A stretch of DNA of 64,000 nt from Bacteroidetes bacterium UKL13-3 (GCA_001602415.1 CP012155.1:1364001-1428000), one strand, 5' to 3'. Shown: positions 43,403 to 52,964, numbered from the stretch's first letter. Translations and numbers: made by a program. Notes: generated by a model from the sequence alone, not told the origin.

Positions 43403-43605
43403 AGTTTTTTTGTTTCATTATTGTTTGATGGTTTTGCCTTATTCAAACAAGAGTTCTCGAAGGTAAACGTATAATCTAAATTTTATTGTGCTCAGTAAAA
43501 ATATGTGTTGATAATGAATTTGATATACTTAACAATTCAATAAATCTCAATCCCAAGGAAACCAAATTATCAGTTAAGATTAACAAAAACTTGCCTAAAA
43601 ACGAT

Positions 43606-43613
43606 TAGTTTTG
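43606..43613 (+). promoter_or_regulatory. -7 box of the HD gene, near-leaderless
   Basis: TAGTTTTG, an exact TAnnTTTG match, seven bases before the ATG at 43621. Probably also the main promoter of the lpxD-lpxC operon. Confidence 0.6.
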
Positions 43614-43620
43614 CCAATAC

Positions 43621-44865
43621 ATGACCAACGCTGACAGGCAATTTAATAAAAAGAAAATCATCAATGATCCTGTATACGGATTTGTAACCATACCCAGTGA
43701 ACTTATTTATGATTTAATTGAGCATCCTTATTTTCAAAGGTTACGCAGAATAAAACAACTTGGGTTATCAAACTGGGTATATCCCGGAGCATTGCACACA
43801 AGGTTTCAACATGTTATTGGCGCAATGAGTCTTACTGCTCAAGCAGTTGATTTATTGCGATGGAAGGGTATTGTTATTTCGGACGAAGAAAAAGATGCAG
43901 TGTGTGCAGCTGTTTTATTGCATGACATGGGCCATGGTCCTTACTCGCACACGTTGGAACAAGTTTTGATAAAAGATGTTCATCATGAGTCTATTTCATT
44001 GGCATTTATGGAATTGCTCAACACCGAAATGAACGGCCGATTGGATATGGCTGTTGCAATTTTTACCAATAAATATCCACGCAAATTTTTGCACCAGTTG
44101 GTATCAAGTCAGTTGGATATGGATCGGTTGGATTATTTGCGCAGAGATAGTTTTTACACGGGTGTGCAAGAAGGTGTTATTGGTCACGATAGGATCATAA
44201 ACATGCTCAACGTATACGAGGATGAAATGGTGATTGATGAGAAGGGCATTTACTCTATCGAAAAATTTTTGATTGCACGCAGGCTTATGTATTGGCAGGT
44301 ATACTTGCATAAAACGGTTATTGCTGCCGAAAGTTTATTGGTAAAAATCATGCAACGAGCTGTTTCGCTTGCATCCAATGGAGTTGAACTCTTTGCCACT
44401 CCTGCCTTTCAAACGTTCTTGTACGAACGGCCAAATAGAGCGCAGTTCTTTACTGATCCGAGGTTTTTAACATTGTATAGTCAATTGGACGATTATGATG
44501 TTTTTACCTCTGTAAAAGTGTGGTGCAATCATTCCGATAAAATCTTGTCAATGTTGTGCAAACAGCTTGTAAACAGAGATTTGCCAAAGGTTGAAATTCA
44601 ATCAGATCCGTTTTTGATTTCAGATATTGATGCTCGTTTGGAGAAAGCAGCTACAAATTATGGAATAACGAAAGATGAAGCTTCCTTTTTTGTTTATTCA
44701 GAAAGTGTGATGAACAAGGCATACAGCCCAGAAGGTTTTACCATCAAGGTGTTATACAGAAACGGGGATGTAAAAGATATAGCTGATGCATCCGATCAGT
44801 ACAATATTTCAGCCCTTGCAAAGCCTGTTACTAAATACTTTTTATGTTATCCTAAAAAAGCATAA
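43621..44865 (+). CDS. HD-domain phosphohydrolase
   Basis: A 414-residue HD-superfamily metallophosphohydrolase, dNTPase/SAMHD1-like. The metal-binding residues are visible: His in ARF-like THTRFQHVIGAMSL, HD in LLHDMGHGPYSH, and the final Asp in LDMDRLDYLRRDSFYTG. FGFVTIPSELIYDLIEHPYFQRLRRIKQLGLS is the family N-terminus. The substrate (nucleotide or not) is unknown. The gene directly precedes lpxD with 32 bases between, an order often retained in Bacteroidota. Confidence 0.9.
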   Translation: MTNADRQFNKKKIINDPVYGFVTIPSELIYDLIEHPYFQRLRRIKQLGLSNWVYPGALHTRFQHVIGAMSLTAQAVDLLRWKGIVISDEEKDAVCAAVLLHDMGHGPYSHTLEQVLIKDVHHESISLAFMELLNTEMNGRLDMAVAIFTNKYPRKFLHQLVSSQLDMDRLDYLRRDSFYTGVQEGVIGHDRIINMLNVYEDEMVIDEKGIYSIEKFLIARRLMYWQVYLHKTVIAAESLLVKIMQRAVSLASNGVELFATPAFQTFLYERPNRAQFFTDPRFLTLYSQLDDYDVFTSVKVWCNHSDKILSMLCKQLVNRDLPKVEIQSDPFLISDIDARLEKAATNYGITKDEASFFVYSESVMNKAYSPEGFTIKVLYRNGDVKDIADASDQYNISALAKPVTKYFLCYPKKA

Positions 44866-44897
44866 ATTGCCAGCTAAAATTCGCCTACAAACATTAC

Positions 44898-45932
44898 ATG
44901 CAGATATCAGTAGCTGAGCTAAGTGCGTTGCTCCAAGGAGAAATTATTGGAGATGAAAAAGCCCTTTTAAACAAGGTTGCCAAAATAGAAGAAGGCGAGC
45001 CAGGAGCATTATCATTTTTGGCAAATCCCAAATATGAGACACATTTATACCAAACAAAATCAACAGCTGTTTTAGTTAACCGCAGTTTTACTCCATCGGC
45101 CCCAGTTGCTGCCACTCTCATCAAAGTGGATGATGCTTACGCTAGTTTTACCGCATTGTTGGAGCAGTATGCAAATGTTTCATTGCACAAAAATGGAATT
45201 GCCGAAACAGCAATCATCAACCCTCAGGCAAAATTAGGAAACAACATTTATGTTGGTGCTTATTCAGTAATTGAAGGAGGAGTAAGTGTTGGTGAGGGTT
45301 CAAAAATTTTCCCCCAAGTATATATCGGAGATAGAGTAACCATTGGAAAAAATGTTATATTATATGCTGGTGTTAAAATTTACCACGATTGCGTAATTGG
45401 CGACAACTGCATTGTACACTCGGGAACAGTTATTGGATCTGATGGTTTTGGGTTTGCGCCACTTGCTGATCGTTCTTATAAAAAGATTCCACAAACAGGA
45501 AATGTGGTTATCGAATCGGATGTTGAAATTGGTAGCAACTGCTCTATTGATCGGGCAACAATGGGAAGTACCATTATCCGCAGGGGTGCAAAATTGGATA
45601 ATTTAATTCAGATAGCACACAATGTTGAAATAGGCGAACATACAGTAATAGCAGGGCAATCGAGTGTTGCTGGAAGCACTAAAGTTGGTAAATATTGTGT
45701 AATTGCCGGACAGGTAGGAATATCAGGACATATTACCATTGCTAATGGAACCTCAATTGGAGCGCAATCAGGAATTATAGCAAGTATTGCAGACGAGAAT
45801 ACAAAAATATTTGGATCACCCGCATTCAATTACAAGGATAGTCTTCGTTCTAGCGCATTATTCAGAAAATTACCTTTAATGGAAAAAAGAATTCAAGATT
45901 TAGAAAAATTACTTAAAGAAATACAGAAGTGA
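44898..45932 (+). CDS. lpxD: UDP-3-O-(3-hydroxyacyl)glucosamine N-acyltransferase
   Basis: Third step of lipid A synthesis. 344 residues: N-terminal uridine-binding domain (MQISVAELSALLQGEIIGDEKALLNKVAKIEEGEPGALSFLANPKYETHLY), then a left-handed beta helix of hexapeptide repeats (for example VGAYSVIEGGVSVGEG, GDNCIVHSGTVIGSDGFGFAP), with the catalytic His in IQIAHNVEIGEHTVI, and a C-terminal helix (FRKLPLMEKRIQDLEKLLKEI). Four bases overlap the next gene (GTGA), so translation is coupled. Confidence 0.96.
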   Translation: MQISVAELSALLQGEIIGDEKALLNKVAKIEEGEPGALSFLANPKYETHLYQTKSTAVLVNRSFTPSAPVAATLIKVDDAYASFTALLEQYANVSLHKNGIAETAIINPQAKLGNNIYVGAYSVIEGGVSVGEGSKIFPQVYIGDRVTIGKNVILYAGVKIYHDCVIGDNCIVHSGTVIGSDGFGFAPLADRSYKKIPQTGNVVIESDVEIGSNCSIDRATMGSTIIRRGAKLDNLIQIAHNVEIGEHTVIAGQSSVAGSTKVGKYCVIAGQVGISGHITIANGTSIGAQSGIIASIADENTKIFGSPAFNYKDSLRSSALFRKLPLMEKRIQDLEKLLKEIQK

Positions 45933-47323
45933 GTTTAAACGTAAAACAAACAACCATAAAAAAAACCACCACACTTTCTGGTGTAGGATTACATACAGGT
46001 GTTGAGGTAACCCTAGCCTTTATGCCAGCACCCGAAAACCATGGGATTAAATTTCAACGTGTAGATTTGCCGGGTCAGCCAATAATTAATGCAGATGTTG
46101 ATAACGTAACCGATTTGTCGCGCGGCACAACACTTGAGCAAAATGGAGGTAAGGTAGCAACTGTTGAGCACGTTATGGCCTCACTTGCCGGTTTGGAGAT
46201 TGATAACTGTATGGTGCAAATTAATGCGGAAGAAACGCCAATTATGGATGGTAGTGCACGTTTTTTCATTAAAGCATTAAAAGAAGCAGGTATTGAACAG
46301 CAAGATGCCGATCGTGAATATTTTACACTCCCTCAAAACATTTATTACCACGAGAATGATCGTTCCGTGGAAATGATTGCCATGCCCTTGGATGATTATC
46401 GTTTAACGGTAATGGTTGATTATAACTCTCCGGTTTTGGGCAGTCAGCATGCTTCCATCACCAGTTTAAAAGAGTTTGAAACGGATATTGCATCTTGCCG
46501 AACTTTCTGCTTTTTACACGAATTGGAAATGTTATACAATAATAACCTTATTCGTGGAGGCGATTTGAATAACGCTATTGTTATTGTTGATAGGGTGATT
46601 GAAGATGATGAGTTGGATCATTTGGCTAAGATGTTTAACAAACCTAAAGTTGAAATTAAAAAAGAGGGAATTTTAAACAGCGACTTACGTTTTCACAACG
46701 AACCTGCACGACACAAGTTGCTTGATTTAATTGGTGATTTAGCATTGATTGGAACACCAATAAAAGCTCAGATCATGGCTGCTCGCCCCGGCCACGCGGC
46801 CAATGTTGCTTTTGGCAAGAAGATAAAAGCTTTAATCAAAAAAACGAAGGCAAATATTAATGTTCCCAAGTACGATCCAGGCAAAGAGCCACTCTATAAT
46901 ATTAATCAAATTAGTTCCATGTTGCCTCATAAATACCCGTTTTTGATGGTAGATAAGGTGATGGAAATGGGAAAAAATCACGTGGTTGCAGTGAAGAATG
47001 TAACCATGAATGAACCTTTTTTTCAAGGACATTTTCCTGGAAATCCGGTTATGCCGGGTGTGCTTATTATCGAAGCAATGGCTCAAGCAGGTGGAGTATT
47101 GATTTTATCGCAAGTGGAAGATCCCGAGAACTACAACACCTACTTTATGAAAATTGATAATGCTAAGTTTAAAGAGAAAGTACTACCTGGCGATACTTTG
47201 GTATTTCGTCTCGACTTAATTGGCCCAATTAGAAGAGGGGTGTGTATAATGAAAGGTGCCGCTTTTGTTGGAGATAAGATGGTGTGTGAAGCCGAACTGA
47301 TGGCTCAAGTGGCAAAAAAATAA
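45929..47323 (+). CDS. lpxC-fabZ: Bifunctional UDP-3-O-acyl-N-acetylglucosamine deacetylase / (3R)-hydroxyacyl-ACP dehydratase
   Basis: A 464-residue fusion characteristic of Bacteroidota. Residues 1-300: LpxC with zinc ligands in TVEHVMASLAG (His) and in FHNEPARHKLLDLIGDLALIG (His and Asp), plus SGVGLHTG. Residues about 320-464: FabZ with NINQISSMLPHKYPFLMVDKV, the active-site GHFPGNPVMPGVLIIEAMAQAGG (His and Glu). It starts with GTG overlapping lpxD by four bases. This fusion joins lipid A deacetylation with supply of acyl chains from fatty-acid synthesis. Confidence 0.97.
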   Translation: MSLNVKQTTIKKTTTLSGVGLHTGVEVTLAFMPAPENHGIKFQRVDLPGQPIINADVDNVTDLSRGTTLEQNGGKVATVEHVMASLAGLEIDNCMVQINAEETPIMDGSARFFIKALKEAGIEQQDADREYFTLPQNIYYHENDRSVEMIAMPLDDYRLTVMVDYNSPVLGSQHASITSLKEFETDIASCRTFCFLHELEMLYNNNLIRGGDLNNAIVIVDRVIEDDELDHLAKMFNKPKVEIKKEGILNSDLRFHNEPARHKLLDLIGDLALIGTPIKAQIMAARPGHAANVAFGKKIKALIKKTKANINVPKYDPGKEPLYNINQISSMLPHKYPFLMVDKVMEMGKNHVVAVKNVTMNEPFFQGHFPGNPVMPGVLIIEAMAQAGGVLILSQVEDPENYNTYFMKIDNAKFKEKVLPGDTLVFRLDLIGPIRRGVCIMKGAAFVGDKMVCEAELMAQVAKK

Positions 47324-47449
47324 ATACATTGTTTACTGAAAATTGCTCAACAGTAGTTTTCCGTAAACTAAACAAATAAATCCCGAAAGTTCGGGTAATA
47401 AAGAAGTTACTACCAAAGAGTTAATTCCCAATACCCACAAAATATACTC

Positions 47450-48232
47450 ATGATTCAAAGTTTATCATACATAGATCCTCAAGCAAAACTCTCGGCAAAC
47501 GTTGTAGTTGAGCCATTTACCGTTATTCATAAAAATGTTACAATTGGAGAGGGAACATGGATTGGCCCTAATGTAACGATTTTTGAAAATACACATATTG
47601 GAAAAAATTGTAAGATCTTCCCTGGTGCTGTGTTGGGTGCTGTTCCTCAGGATTTGAAATTTGATGGAGAGCAAACTACCGTTACCATTGGCGATAATAC
47701 AACCATTCGCGAATGTGTAACCATCAACCGTGGAACAAAGGATAAGTTTACCACATCTATTGGCAGTGGATGTATGCTTATGGCATATACACATATTGCC
47801 CATGATTGTGCTGTGGGGAACAATGTTATTATTGCGAATGGTGTGCAAATGGCCGGACATGTTACCGTTGAGGATAATGCCCGTATTGGTGGTCTGTCAG
47901 CATTGCATCAATTTGTTAAAGTTGGCCGTCATGTAATGATTGAAGGAGGAAGTATGGTGAGTAAAGATGTGCCTCCGTTTGTAAAAGCAGGTCGCTATCC
48001 ATTGGCATACGAAGGTGTGAACTCGGTTGGTTTGCGCAGATCCGGATTTAGCTCCGAAAAAATTAACGAAATTCAAGACATCTATAGAGTTCTCTTTGTG
48101 CATAACCGTAACCTTTCTAAGGCTATTGTAAAAGTTGAAGCAGAGATGCATGCAACACAAGAGCGTGATGAAATATTAAGCTTCATTCAAGATTCGGAAA
48201 GAGGTGTACTCAAGGGGTTTAGTGCCCGTTAA
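47450..48232 (+). CDS. lpxA: UDP-N-acetylglucosamine acyltransferase
   Basis: First committed step of lipid A synthesis. A 260-residue left-handed beta-helix protein: hexapeptide repeats from IDPQAKLSANVVVEPFTVIHKNVTIGEGTWIG, catalytic His in AYTHIAHDCAVGNNVIIANGVQMAGHVTVED, then the C-terminal helices (FSSEKINEIQDIYRVLFVHN). A 126-base gap separates it from lpxC-fabZ and holds a CCCGAA-AG-TTCGGG hairpin (47382-47395); whether transcription passes through is not clear. Confidence 0.96.
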   Translation: MIQSLSYIDPQAKLSANVVVEPFTVIHKNVTIGEGTWIGPNVTIFENTHIGKNCKIFPGAVLGAVPQDLKFDGEQTTVTIGDNTTIRECVTINRGTKDKFTTSIGSGCMLMAYTHIAHDCAVGNNVIIANGVQMAGHVTVEDNARIGGLSALHQFVKVGRHVMIEGGSMVSKDVPPFVKAGRYPLAYEGVNSVGLRRSGFSSEKINEIQDIYRVLFVHNRNLSKAIVKVEAEMHATQERDEILSFIQDSERGVLKGFSAR

Positions 48233-48243
48233 CCAATATTTGT

Positions 48244-48882
48244 GTGATAACCATCGAACTCAAAGGGGTTGGTAAAAAGTTTAACCGAAATTGGTTGTTT
48301 AAAGATGTAAACTTACTTTTTGTACCAAACAAAACATACGCACTTACGGGTTTTAATGGTAGTGGAAAATCTACCTTACTACAGGTAATTTATGGATATC
48401 AAGTAGTATCTTCGGGTGCTGTTTTATTGAGTAAGCCTAGTGAAACCATTTCTCCCGAATTGGCATACAAACATATCATGTTTGTGGCCCCATATCTAGA
48501 TTTTCCTGAGGAACTCTCGCTGTTAGAATTGCTCCATTTTCATTTTTCTTTCAAAGGTAAAGCAATTCAAATTTCCAATGATGCGATGATTGCGGCAGCT
48601 GGATTAAAAGGCAGCGAAAACAAGCACATCAAATATTTTTCATCAGGTATGAAACAACGCTTAAAGTTGATGTTGGCTTTTTATACTGAGTGTGAACTAC
48701 TGCTCTTAGATGAGCCTTGCAGTAATTTAGATGAATCGGGAATTGAGTGGTACCGCAATATGATGATGCAACAAAAAAACACCCGAACAATCATCATCGC
48801 ATCCAACCAAAAAGCCGAATATGACTTTTGTGACCAAGTATATGCAGTAACCGATTTTAAGCCTGTTGTACCAATCTTATAA
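48244..48882 (+). CDS. ABC transporter ATP-binding protein
   Basis: A 212-residue stand-alone ATPase starting at GTG 48244, 11 bases after lpxA. Walker A GFNGSGKST, a signature FSSGMKQR in place of LSGGQ, and Walker B LLLDEPCSNLD. No permease is adjacent. This gene often follows lpxA in Bacteroidota, but its partner and substrate are not known to me. Its 3' end overlaps lpxB's 3' end by 26 bases on the opposite strand, and the overlapped region is coding in both. Confidence 0.88.
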   Translation: MITIELKGVGKKFNRNWLFKDVNLLFVPNKTYALTGFNGSGKSTLLQVIYGYQVVSSGAVLLSKPSETISPELAYKHIMFVAPYLDFPEELSLLELLHFHFSFKGKAIQISNDAMIAAAGLKGSENKHIKYFSSGMKQRLKLMLAFYTECELLLLDEPCSNLDESGIEWYRNMMMQQKNTRTIIIASNQKAEYDFCDQVYAVTDFKPVVPIL

Positions 48883-49966
48883 TTTCATTAGCAGCTCTTT
48901 TACTTGCTCCAACTCCGCCCAATATTTTTCTAAGTTCAGCATAATCGCTCATCATACGATCTCGCTCATTTCCGTTGGGCAAAATCGCATTTAACTCCTT
49001 GGTTAAATTTTGTGTTGAAAACTCCTGTTGAATGAGCTCTGTTATGCAAGTTCGGTTGAGATTTAAGTTAACAAGTGAAATGTACTTTACTTTAACCAAC
49101 CACATGGCAATAGTATATGATAGTTGATTGGCAACATATCCGCATACCTGAGGTACGTTAAATAATGCTGTTTCTAATGTTGCCGTCCCACTACACACAA
49201 GGGCTGCTGTTGATTGCGACAATAAGTCGTAGGTTTCATTAAACACAATAGAAACACGCTCGTTTAAGTATGGTTTGTAAAATAGAGGATCTATTCCGGG
49301 AGCACCTGCAATTACCAATTGATAATCGGTGTAATCTAAAGTTGAGCCTATCATCATGGGTAATATTTTATTTATTTCCTGCTTGCGACTACCGGGCATT
49401 AATGTAATGATATTGCGGTTATCCAATTGATGTTTTGTTCTGAACTTAGCATCAGGAACAAACTGATTAATCGCATCAAGCAAAGGGTTTCCTACAAATG
49501 TTGCGTTCACTTTCCATTTTTTAAAATAATCTACCTCAAACGGAAAAATGATTAGCAGTTTATCGATATAGCATTCTAGTTTTTTTGCTCTACTCTCTTT
49601 CCAAGCCCAAACTTTAGGAGAAATATAATAAGCAGTTTTGATGTTTTTTTTCTTACAAAATTCAGCAATACGAAGGTTAAAACCCGGATAATCAATGAAC
49701 ACAACAACATCAGGATTATAGGCTTCTATCTGGTTTTTACAAGTGTTTAAGTTGGTGAAAATAGTGCGCACGTTCATCAAAACCTCCACAAATCCCATGA
49801 TGGCGACTTCTTTGTAGTGTTTTAACAAACCAGGAGCTTGGGCGGCCATATTATCACCTCCCCAAAACTGAAATTGGGCATTAGTATCTTGCTCTCTAAT
49901 TGCGTTAATAAGGTTGCCTCCGTGTAAATCTCCAGATGCTTCGCCTGCTATAATAAAATATTTCAC
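48857..49966 (-). CDS. lpxB: Lipid-A-disaccharide synthase
   Basis: Joins UDP-2,3-diacylglucosamine and lipid X to form the lipid A disaccharide. A GT-B glycosyltransferase of 369 residues: N-terminus YFIIAGEASGDLHGGNLI, FWGGDNMAAQAPGLLKHY, MGFVEVL, VVFIDYPGFNLRIAEFCKK, YYISPKVWAWKESRAKK, MPGSRKQEI and VCSGTATLETAL. All family motifs are retained. It converges with the preceding ABC gene with 26 overlapping bases. Confidence 0.96.
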   Translation of the reverse strand: MKYFIIAGEASGDLHGGNLINAIREQDTNAQFQFWGGDNMAAQAPGLLKHYKEVAIMGFVEVLMNVRTIFTNLNTCKNQIEAYNPDVVVFIDYPGFNLRIAEFCKKKNIKTAYYISPKVWAWKESRAKKLECYIDKLLIIFPFEVDYFKKWKVNATFVGNPLLDAINQFVPDAKFRTKHQLDNRNIITLMPGSRKQEINKILPMMIGSTLDYTDYQLVIAGAPGIDPLFYKPYLNERVSIVFNETYDLLSQSTAALVCSGTATLETALFNVPQVCGYVANQLSYTIAMWLVKVKYISLVNLNLNRTCITELIQQEFSTQNLTKELNAILPNGNERDRMMSDYAELRKILGGVGASKRAANEIIRLVQQA

Positions 49967-50003
49967 GTTTTACTTCGTTTTGTTGTTGGTTGAGAAATAA
50001 TAT

Positions 50004-50028
50004 TGTGTATTTTTTAGTACAATACACA
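50004..50028. other. Hairpin in the lpxB / coiled-coil gene interval
   Basis: TGTGTATT and AATACACA pair perfectly around a nine-base loop. There is no T-run on either side, so it is not clearly a terminator. It may be an operator-like element for one of the two divergent genes. Confidence 0.4.
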
Positions 50029-50081
50029 TTTCTTGTTTTATAAAGGACAAATCAATTATCGTTCTTAACGAAGCGAATATC

Positions 50082-50089
50082 TACATTTG
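50082..50089 (+). promoter_or_regulatory. -7 box of the coiled-coil membrane protein gene
   Basis: TACATTTG, exact TAnnTTTG, 17 bases before the ATG. Confidence 0.5.
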
Positions 50090-50106
50090 ATTAAAATAAA
50101 ACACAG

Positions 50107-51006
50107 ATGGAACAAAATAATACAAATAACAAAATGGCAATTCTTTTAGTAGCGTTGCTGTTACTTATTTCTGTTGGTGTAAATGTGTTTCAATGGAAAA
50201 AACAAAATAATACAGTTGTTACCTACGATATACAAATAGATAGTATGGTAACGGTAAGAGTAGAGTTAGAGCGTGAGCTGGCAACTACGGCTTTAGAACT
50301 CGAAAAATACAGAGGAATGTCGGTAACCTTAGATAGCTTGTTGAATGATGCTTCCGAAAAAATCGCCATACAGGAAGCTGAAATCCGAAATTTAGTAGCT
50401 ACTGAAAAAAACTCAGTTATTCTGAATGCAAAATTGAAAGCAGAGCTCTATCAATTGCGCAGATTAAAAGATGGTTACTTCGAACAAATTGATCAATTGG
50501 TCTCTGAAAACGAAGAACTAAAGGCCCAAAATGAAATTTTACAAGCTAGTATAGGTGGTTTAAAAAAGGAGAAAACTGTTCTAGAAACAAAGGTAACTTT
50601 AGCCGCTCAACTCAAAGCCGAATATCTTAAAGTAACATCTTTCAAGAAAAAGGGTAATGGTAAATTTATAGAATCGGCCACGGCCAAACGAACCAATAAG
50701 TTCGAAGTTTGCTTTACAATTATGGACAATTCGGTAGCTGAAAAAGGTAACAGAATGGTGTATTTGGTAATTAAGGAGCCAACGGGTAAAGTGTTGGCCG
50801 GATATTCGAAGGCAACCTTCAATGAAGCTAATACAGGTGATGAAATGCTGGCAACAGCAACCCAAAAGGTTGATTATACAGGATCTAAACAAAATGTTTG
50901 TGTAGCTTATGAAAATGAGAACCGAATTCTAACCTCAGGAACATATTCATGTTTACTTTATATTGATGGACACCTTGCAGGTGAGACGGCTTATATCTTA
51001 AAATAA
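50107..51006 (+). CDS. Membrane-anchored coiled-coil protein
   Basis: A 299-residue protein with one N-terminal membrane segment (MAILLVALLLLISVGVNVFQW, about 10-30), a long coiled coil from about 45 to 165 (VRVELERELATTALELEKYRG, QIDQLVSENEELKAQNEILQ), then a C-terminal beta domain of about 120 residues (KTNKFEVCFTIMDNSVAEKG-like, YLVIKEPTGKVLAG, GTYSCLLYIDGHLAGE). It would sit in the periplasm or on the inner membrane with the coil protruding. The family is not named to me, though this arrangement recurs in Bacteroidota. Confidence 0.78.
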   Translation: MEQNNTNNKMAILLVALLLLISVGVNVFQWKKQNNTVVTYDIQIDSMVTVRVELERELATTALELEKYRGMSVTLDSLLNDASEKIAIQEAEIRNLVATEKNSVILNAKLKAELYQLRRLKDGYFEQIDQLVSENEELKAQNEILQASIGGLKKEKTVLETKVTLAAQLKAEYLKVTSFKKKGNGKFIESATAKRTNKFEVCFTIMDNSVAEKGNRMVYLVIKEPTGKVLAGYSKATFNEANTGDEMLATATQKVDYTGSKQNVCVAYENENRILTSGTYSCLLYIDGHLAGETAYILK

Positions 51007-51040
51007 TCAACTACTCAAATACCTATGAATACGAGCAATG

Positions 51041-52059
51041 TTAATCCCTATCAATAGCTTTAAAGTCAATGAGGCAACCTTTTTTCAACGGTTCATTCTT
51101 TATTAAATCGGTGCTAAGGTATTTTTTGTTGCTATCACAAAAAATAGTCACTACATTTTTCAGGCCACCTAATTCGTTTTGAACTGTTACAGCACCAATA
51201 AAATTTGCGCTACTCGAAATGCCAACAGCCAAACCAAGTTGTTGTGAAAGTTTTTGCGACATCAAAATTGCATCAGTGTCAGAAACTGGGATTACTTCAT
51301 CTAATTCTTTTAAGTTTACAATTGCTGGGATAAACTCGTCAGAAATTCCTTGAATGCGGTATGCACCAACTTTATGTCCAGTTGTAAGTGTTGGTGATTC
51401 GGCAGGCTCCAGTGGATAAATTTTAACATTAGGATTTTTACTTTTGAGGTAACGCCCAACACCCATAACCGTTCCGCCTGTTCCAATACCTGCAATAAAT
51501 GCATCTACTTTTTTGGCAACCGATTGTAGTTGTTTAAATATTTCGGGACCTGTGGTTTTGGAGTGAGCCTCCGCATTATAAAGGTTGCTGAACTGTTTAG
51601 GTAAAAATGTATTGGGCTCACTTACTGCCTCCATCTTTTCGGATAAGGCTATACTGCCTATGAATCTACCTTATTCTTTGGATATCAATTGGAATTCGGC
51701 ACCTAAACTTTTTATAATGTCAATACGTTCTTTACTTAACCAATTTGGCATAATAATGCGTACATTGTTTTCCAACGCTCTGCACATAGCTGCAAAAGCA
51801 ATTCCTGTATTACCACTTGTGGCTTCAATGATGGTTTATTCTTTCGTTATATCTCCGTTTAAATTAGATTGCTCTAAAATGTATAAAGCCATTCTATCTT
51901 TTATGCTTCCTGTTAGGTTACAATGCTCAATTTTTCATAAATGATTCGTTCTTCGCCTTTGTATCGGTAATGAATTTTAAGCATTGTCGTGTTGCCCACC
52001 ATTTTCCAGAGATGCTTACACTTGTCTGCAGTAGATTGAGTAGTTTCTTCAATGTTCAT
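51041..52059 (-). pseudogene. cysM: Cysteine synthase (CysK/CysM family), decayed
   Basis: Read on the minus strand from ATG 52059, the gene encodes a PLP-dependent O-acetylserine sulphhydrylase-like protein of about 339 codons broken by three lesions. (1) A frameshift just after EERIIYEK, where one base is missing before CNLTGSIKDRMALY. (2) A TAA in place of a sense codon within GDITKE[15 protein letters not shown]. (3) A TAA after FQLISKE, before [10 protein letters not shown]. The 3' part (51041-51634) is still open, with [16 protein letters not shown] and SSANFIGAV. The PLP Lys (SIKDR) and TSGNTG are still legible. The promoter box remains intact. Confidence 0.88.
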
Positions 52060-52064
52060 GTTGG

Positions 52065-52072
52065 CAAAAATA
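52065..52072 (-). promoter_or_regulatory. -7 box of the decayed cysteine synthase
   Basis: Minus-strand TATTTTTG, exact TAnnTTTG, ends five bases before the ATG at 52059. Confidence 0.45.
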
Positions 52073-52096
52073 AAATAAGTTATACCTTCACGCCAA

Positions 52097-52453
52097 ATGA
52101 ATAAAATCAGTCGATTAATTAAAAGTTTTGACTACGCGATAAAGGGTATTTTAGCTGCAACTAGAACCGAGCAAAACCTTCAAATTCATTTATGGGCTGT
52201 TGCAGTTGTGAGTATTGCTGGAGTTGTATTCAATATTTCAGAAATGGAATGGATTATATTGTTAACCTGTTTCGGTGTTGTTTTAAGTGCAGAGTTATTT
52301 AATTCTGCAATCGAAAAATTGGTTGACTTAGTTTCTCCTGAATTCAATATAAAAGCTGGACTTATAAAAGATATAGCTGCTGGTGCTGTATTGGTTTTGG
52401 TCATAACGGCTGCTATAATTGGTTGTTTAATATTTATTCCCAAACTAATGTAA
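52097..52453 (+). CDS. dgkA: Diacylglycerol kinase (prokaryotic)
   Basis: Small inner-membrane kinase that phosphorylates diacylglycerol or undecaprenol. The 118 residues show the family core: SFDYAIKGILAATRTEQNLQIHLWAVA with the start amphipathic helix, then three membrane segments (AVVSIAGVVFNISEMEWIILLTCFGVVL) and the active-site motif AELFNSAIEKLVDLVSPEFNIKAGLIKDIAAGAVLVLVI. Followed by yraN-type UPF0102 gene 11 bases later. Confidence 0.94.
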   Translation: MNKISRLIKSFDYAIKGILAATRTEQNLQIHLWAVAVVSIAGVVFNISEMEWIILLTCFGVVLSAELFNSAIEKLVDLVSPEFNIKAGLIKDIAAGAVLVLVITAAIIGCLIFIPKLM

Positions 52454-52464
52454 ACCCTACACAA

Positions 52465-52845
52465 ATGAAAGAAATGAACCCCAACCACAACAAGCAATTC
52501 GGACAATTAGGTGAAGATATTGCTGTAAAATACCTTGAGCGAAAAGGTTATACCATTCTTGCCCGAAACTACCGATTTGGTCATGTTGAGCTTGATATTA
52601 TTTCTACGTATCAAAACGAGGTCGTTTTTGTTGAGGTTAAAACCAGAACGAGCGATGGAATGGCATATCCTGAGAAAGCAGTTGGGAAATCTAAACAACG
52701 TAATATCAGGCTTGCAGCAGAAAATTTCGTAGAAGAAAATCAAATTATACTCCCCGCGCGTTTTGATATTATTGCAATAGTTAAAGGTGAAAAGTTTGAA
52801 GTAGAACATATAGAAGATGCTTTTTATCCTTTTGATACCTACTAA
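52465..52845 (+). CDS. UPF0102 protein (YraN-like, predicted endonuclease fold)
   Basis: A 126-residue protein starting at ATG 52465 (or at 52474). GQLGEDIAVKYLERKGYTILARNYRFGHVELDIISTYQNEVVFVEVKTRT matches the YraN/UPF0102 domain, a RecB/restriction-endonuclease-like fold with the E-x-D-x(n)-E-V-K active-site triad. Its role is not settled; DNA repair has been suggested for the family. Eleven bases from dgkA. Confidence 0.93.
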   Translation: MKEMNPNHNKQFGQLGEDIAVKYLERKGYTILARNYRFGHVELDIISTYQNEVVFVEVKTRTSDGMAYPEKAVGKSKQRNIRLAAENFVEENQIILPARFDIIAIVKGEKFEVEHIEDAFYPFDTY

Positions 52846-52912
52846 ATGTGCAAACGATTAGATTTGAAAATGTGGTGATTTGATGATGAGATTAAGTGAA
52901 TGTAAAAATCAC

Positions 52913-52945
52913 ATCAACTTCTGCGAACCAGAATAGCCGAAGCAA
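52913..52945 (+). repeat. Dispersed 36-bp palindromic repeat, copy 3
   Basis: AACTTCTGCGAACCAGAATAG then CCGAAGCAAAC; shares the CTTCTGCG...CAGAAT..CGAAG frame with the copies at 8733-8768 and 41685-41722. It lies just upstream of the MoxR-like gene's start and is followed by a short direct repeat of AGCAAACAG. Confidence 0.55.
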
Positions 52946-52964
52946 ACAGCAAGCAAACAGAAAA

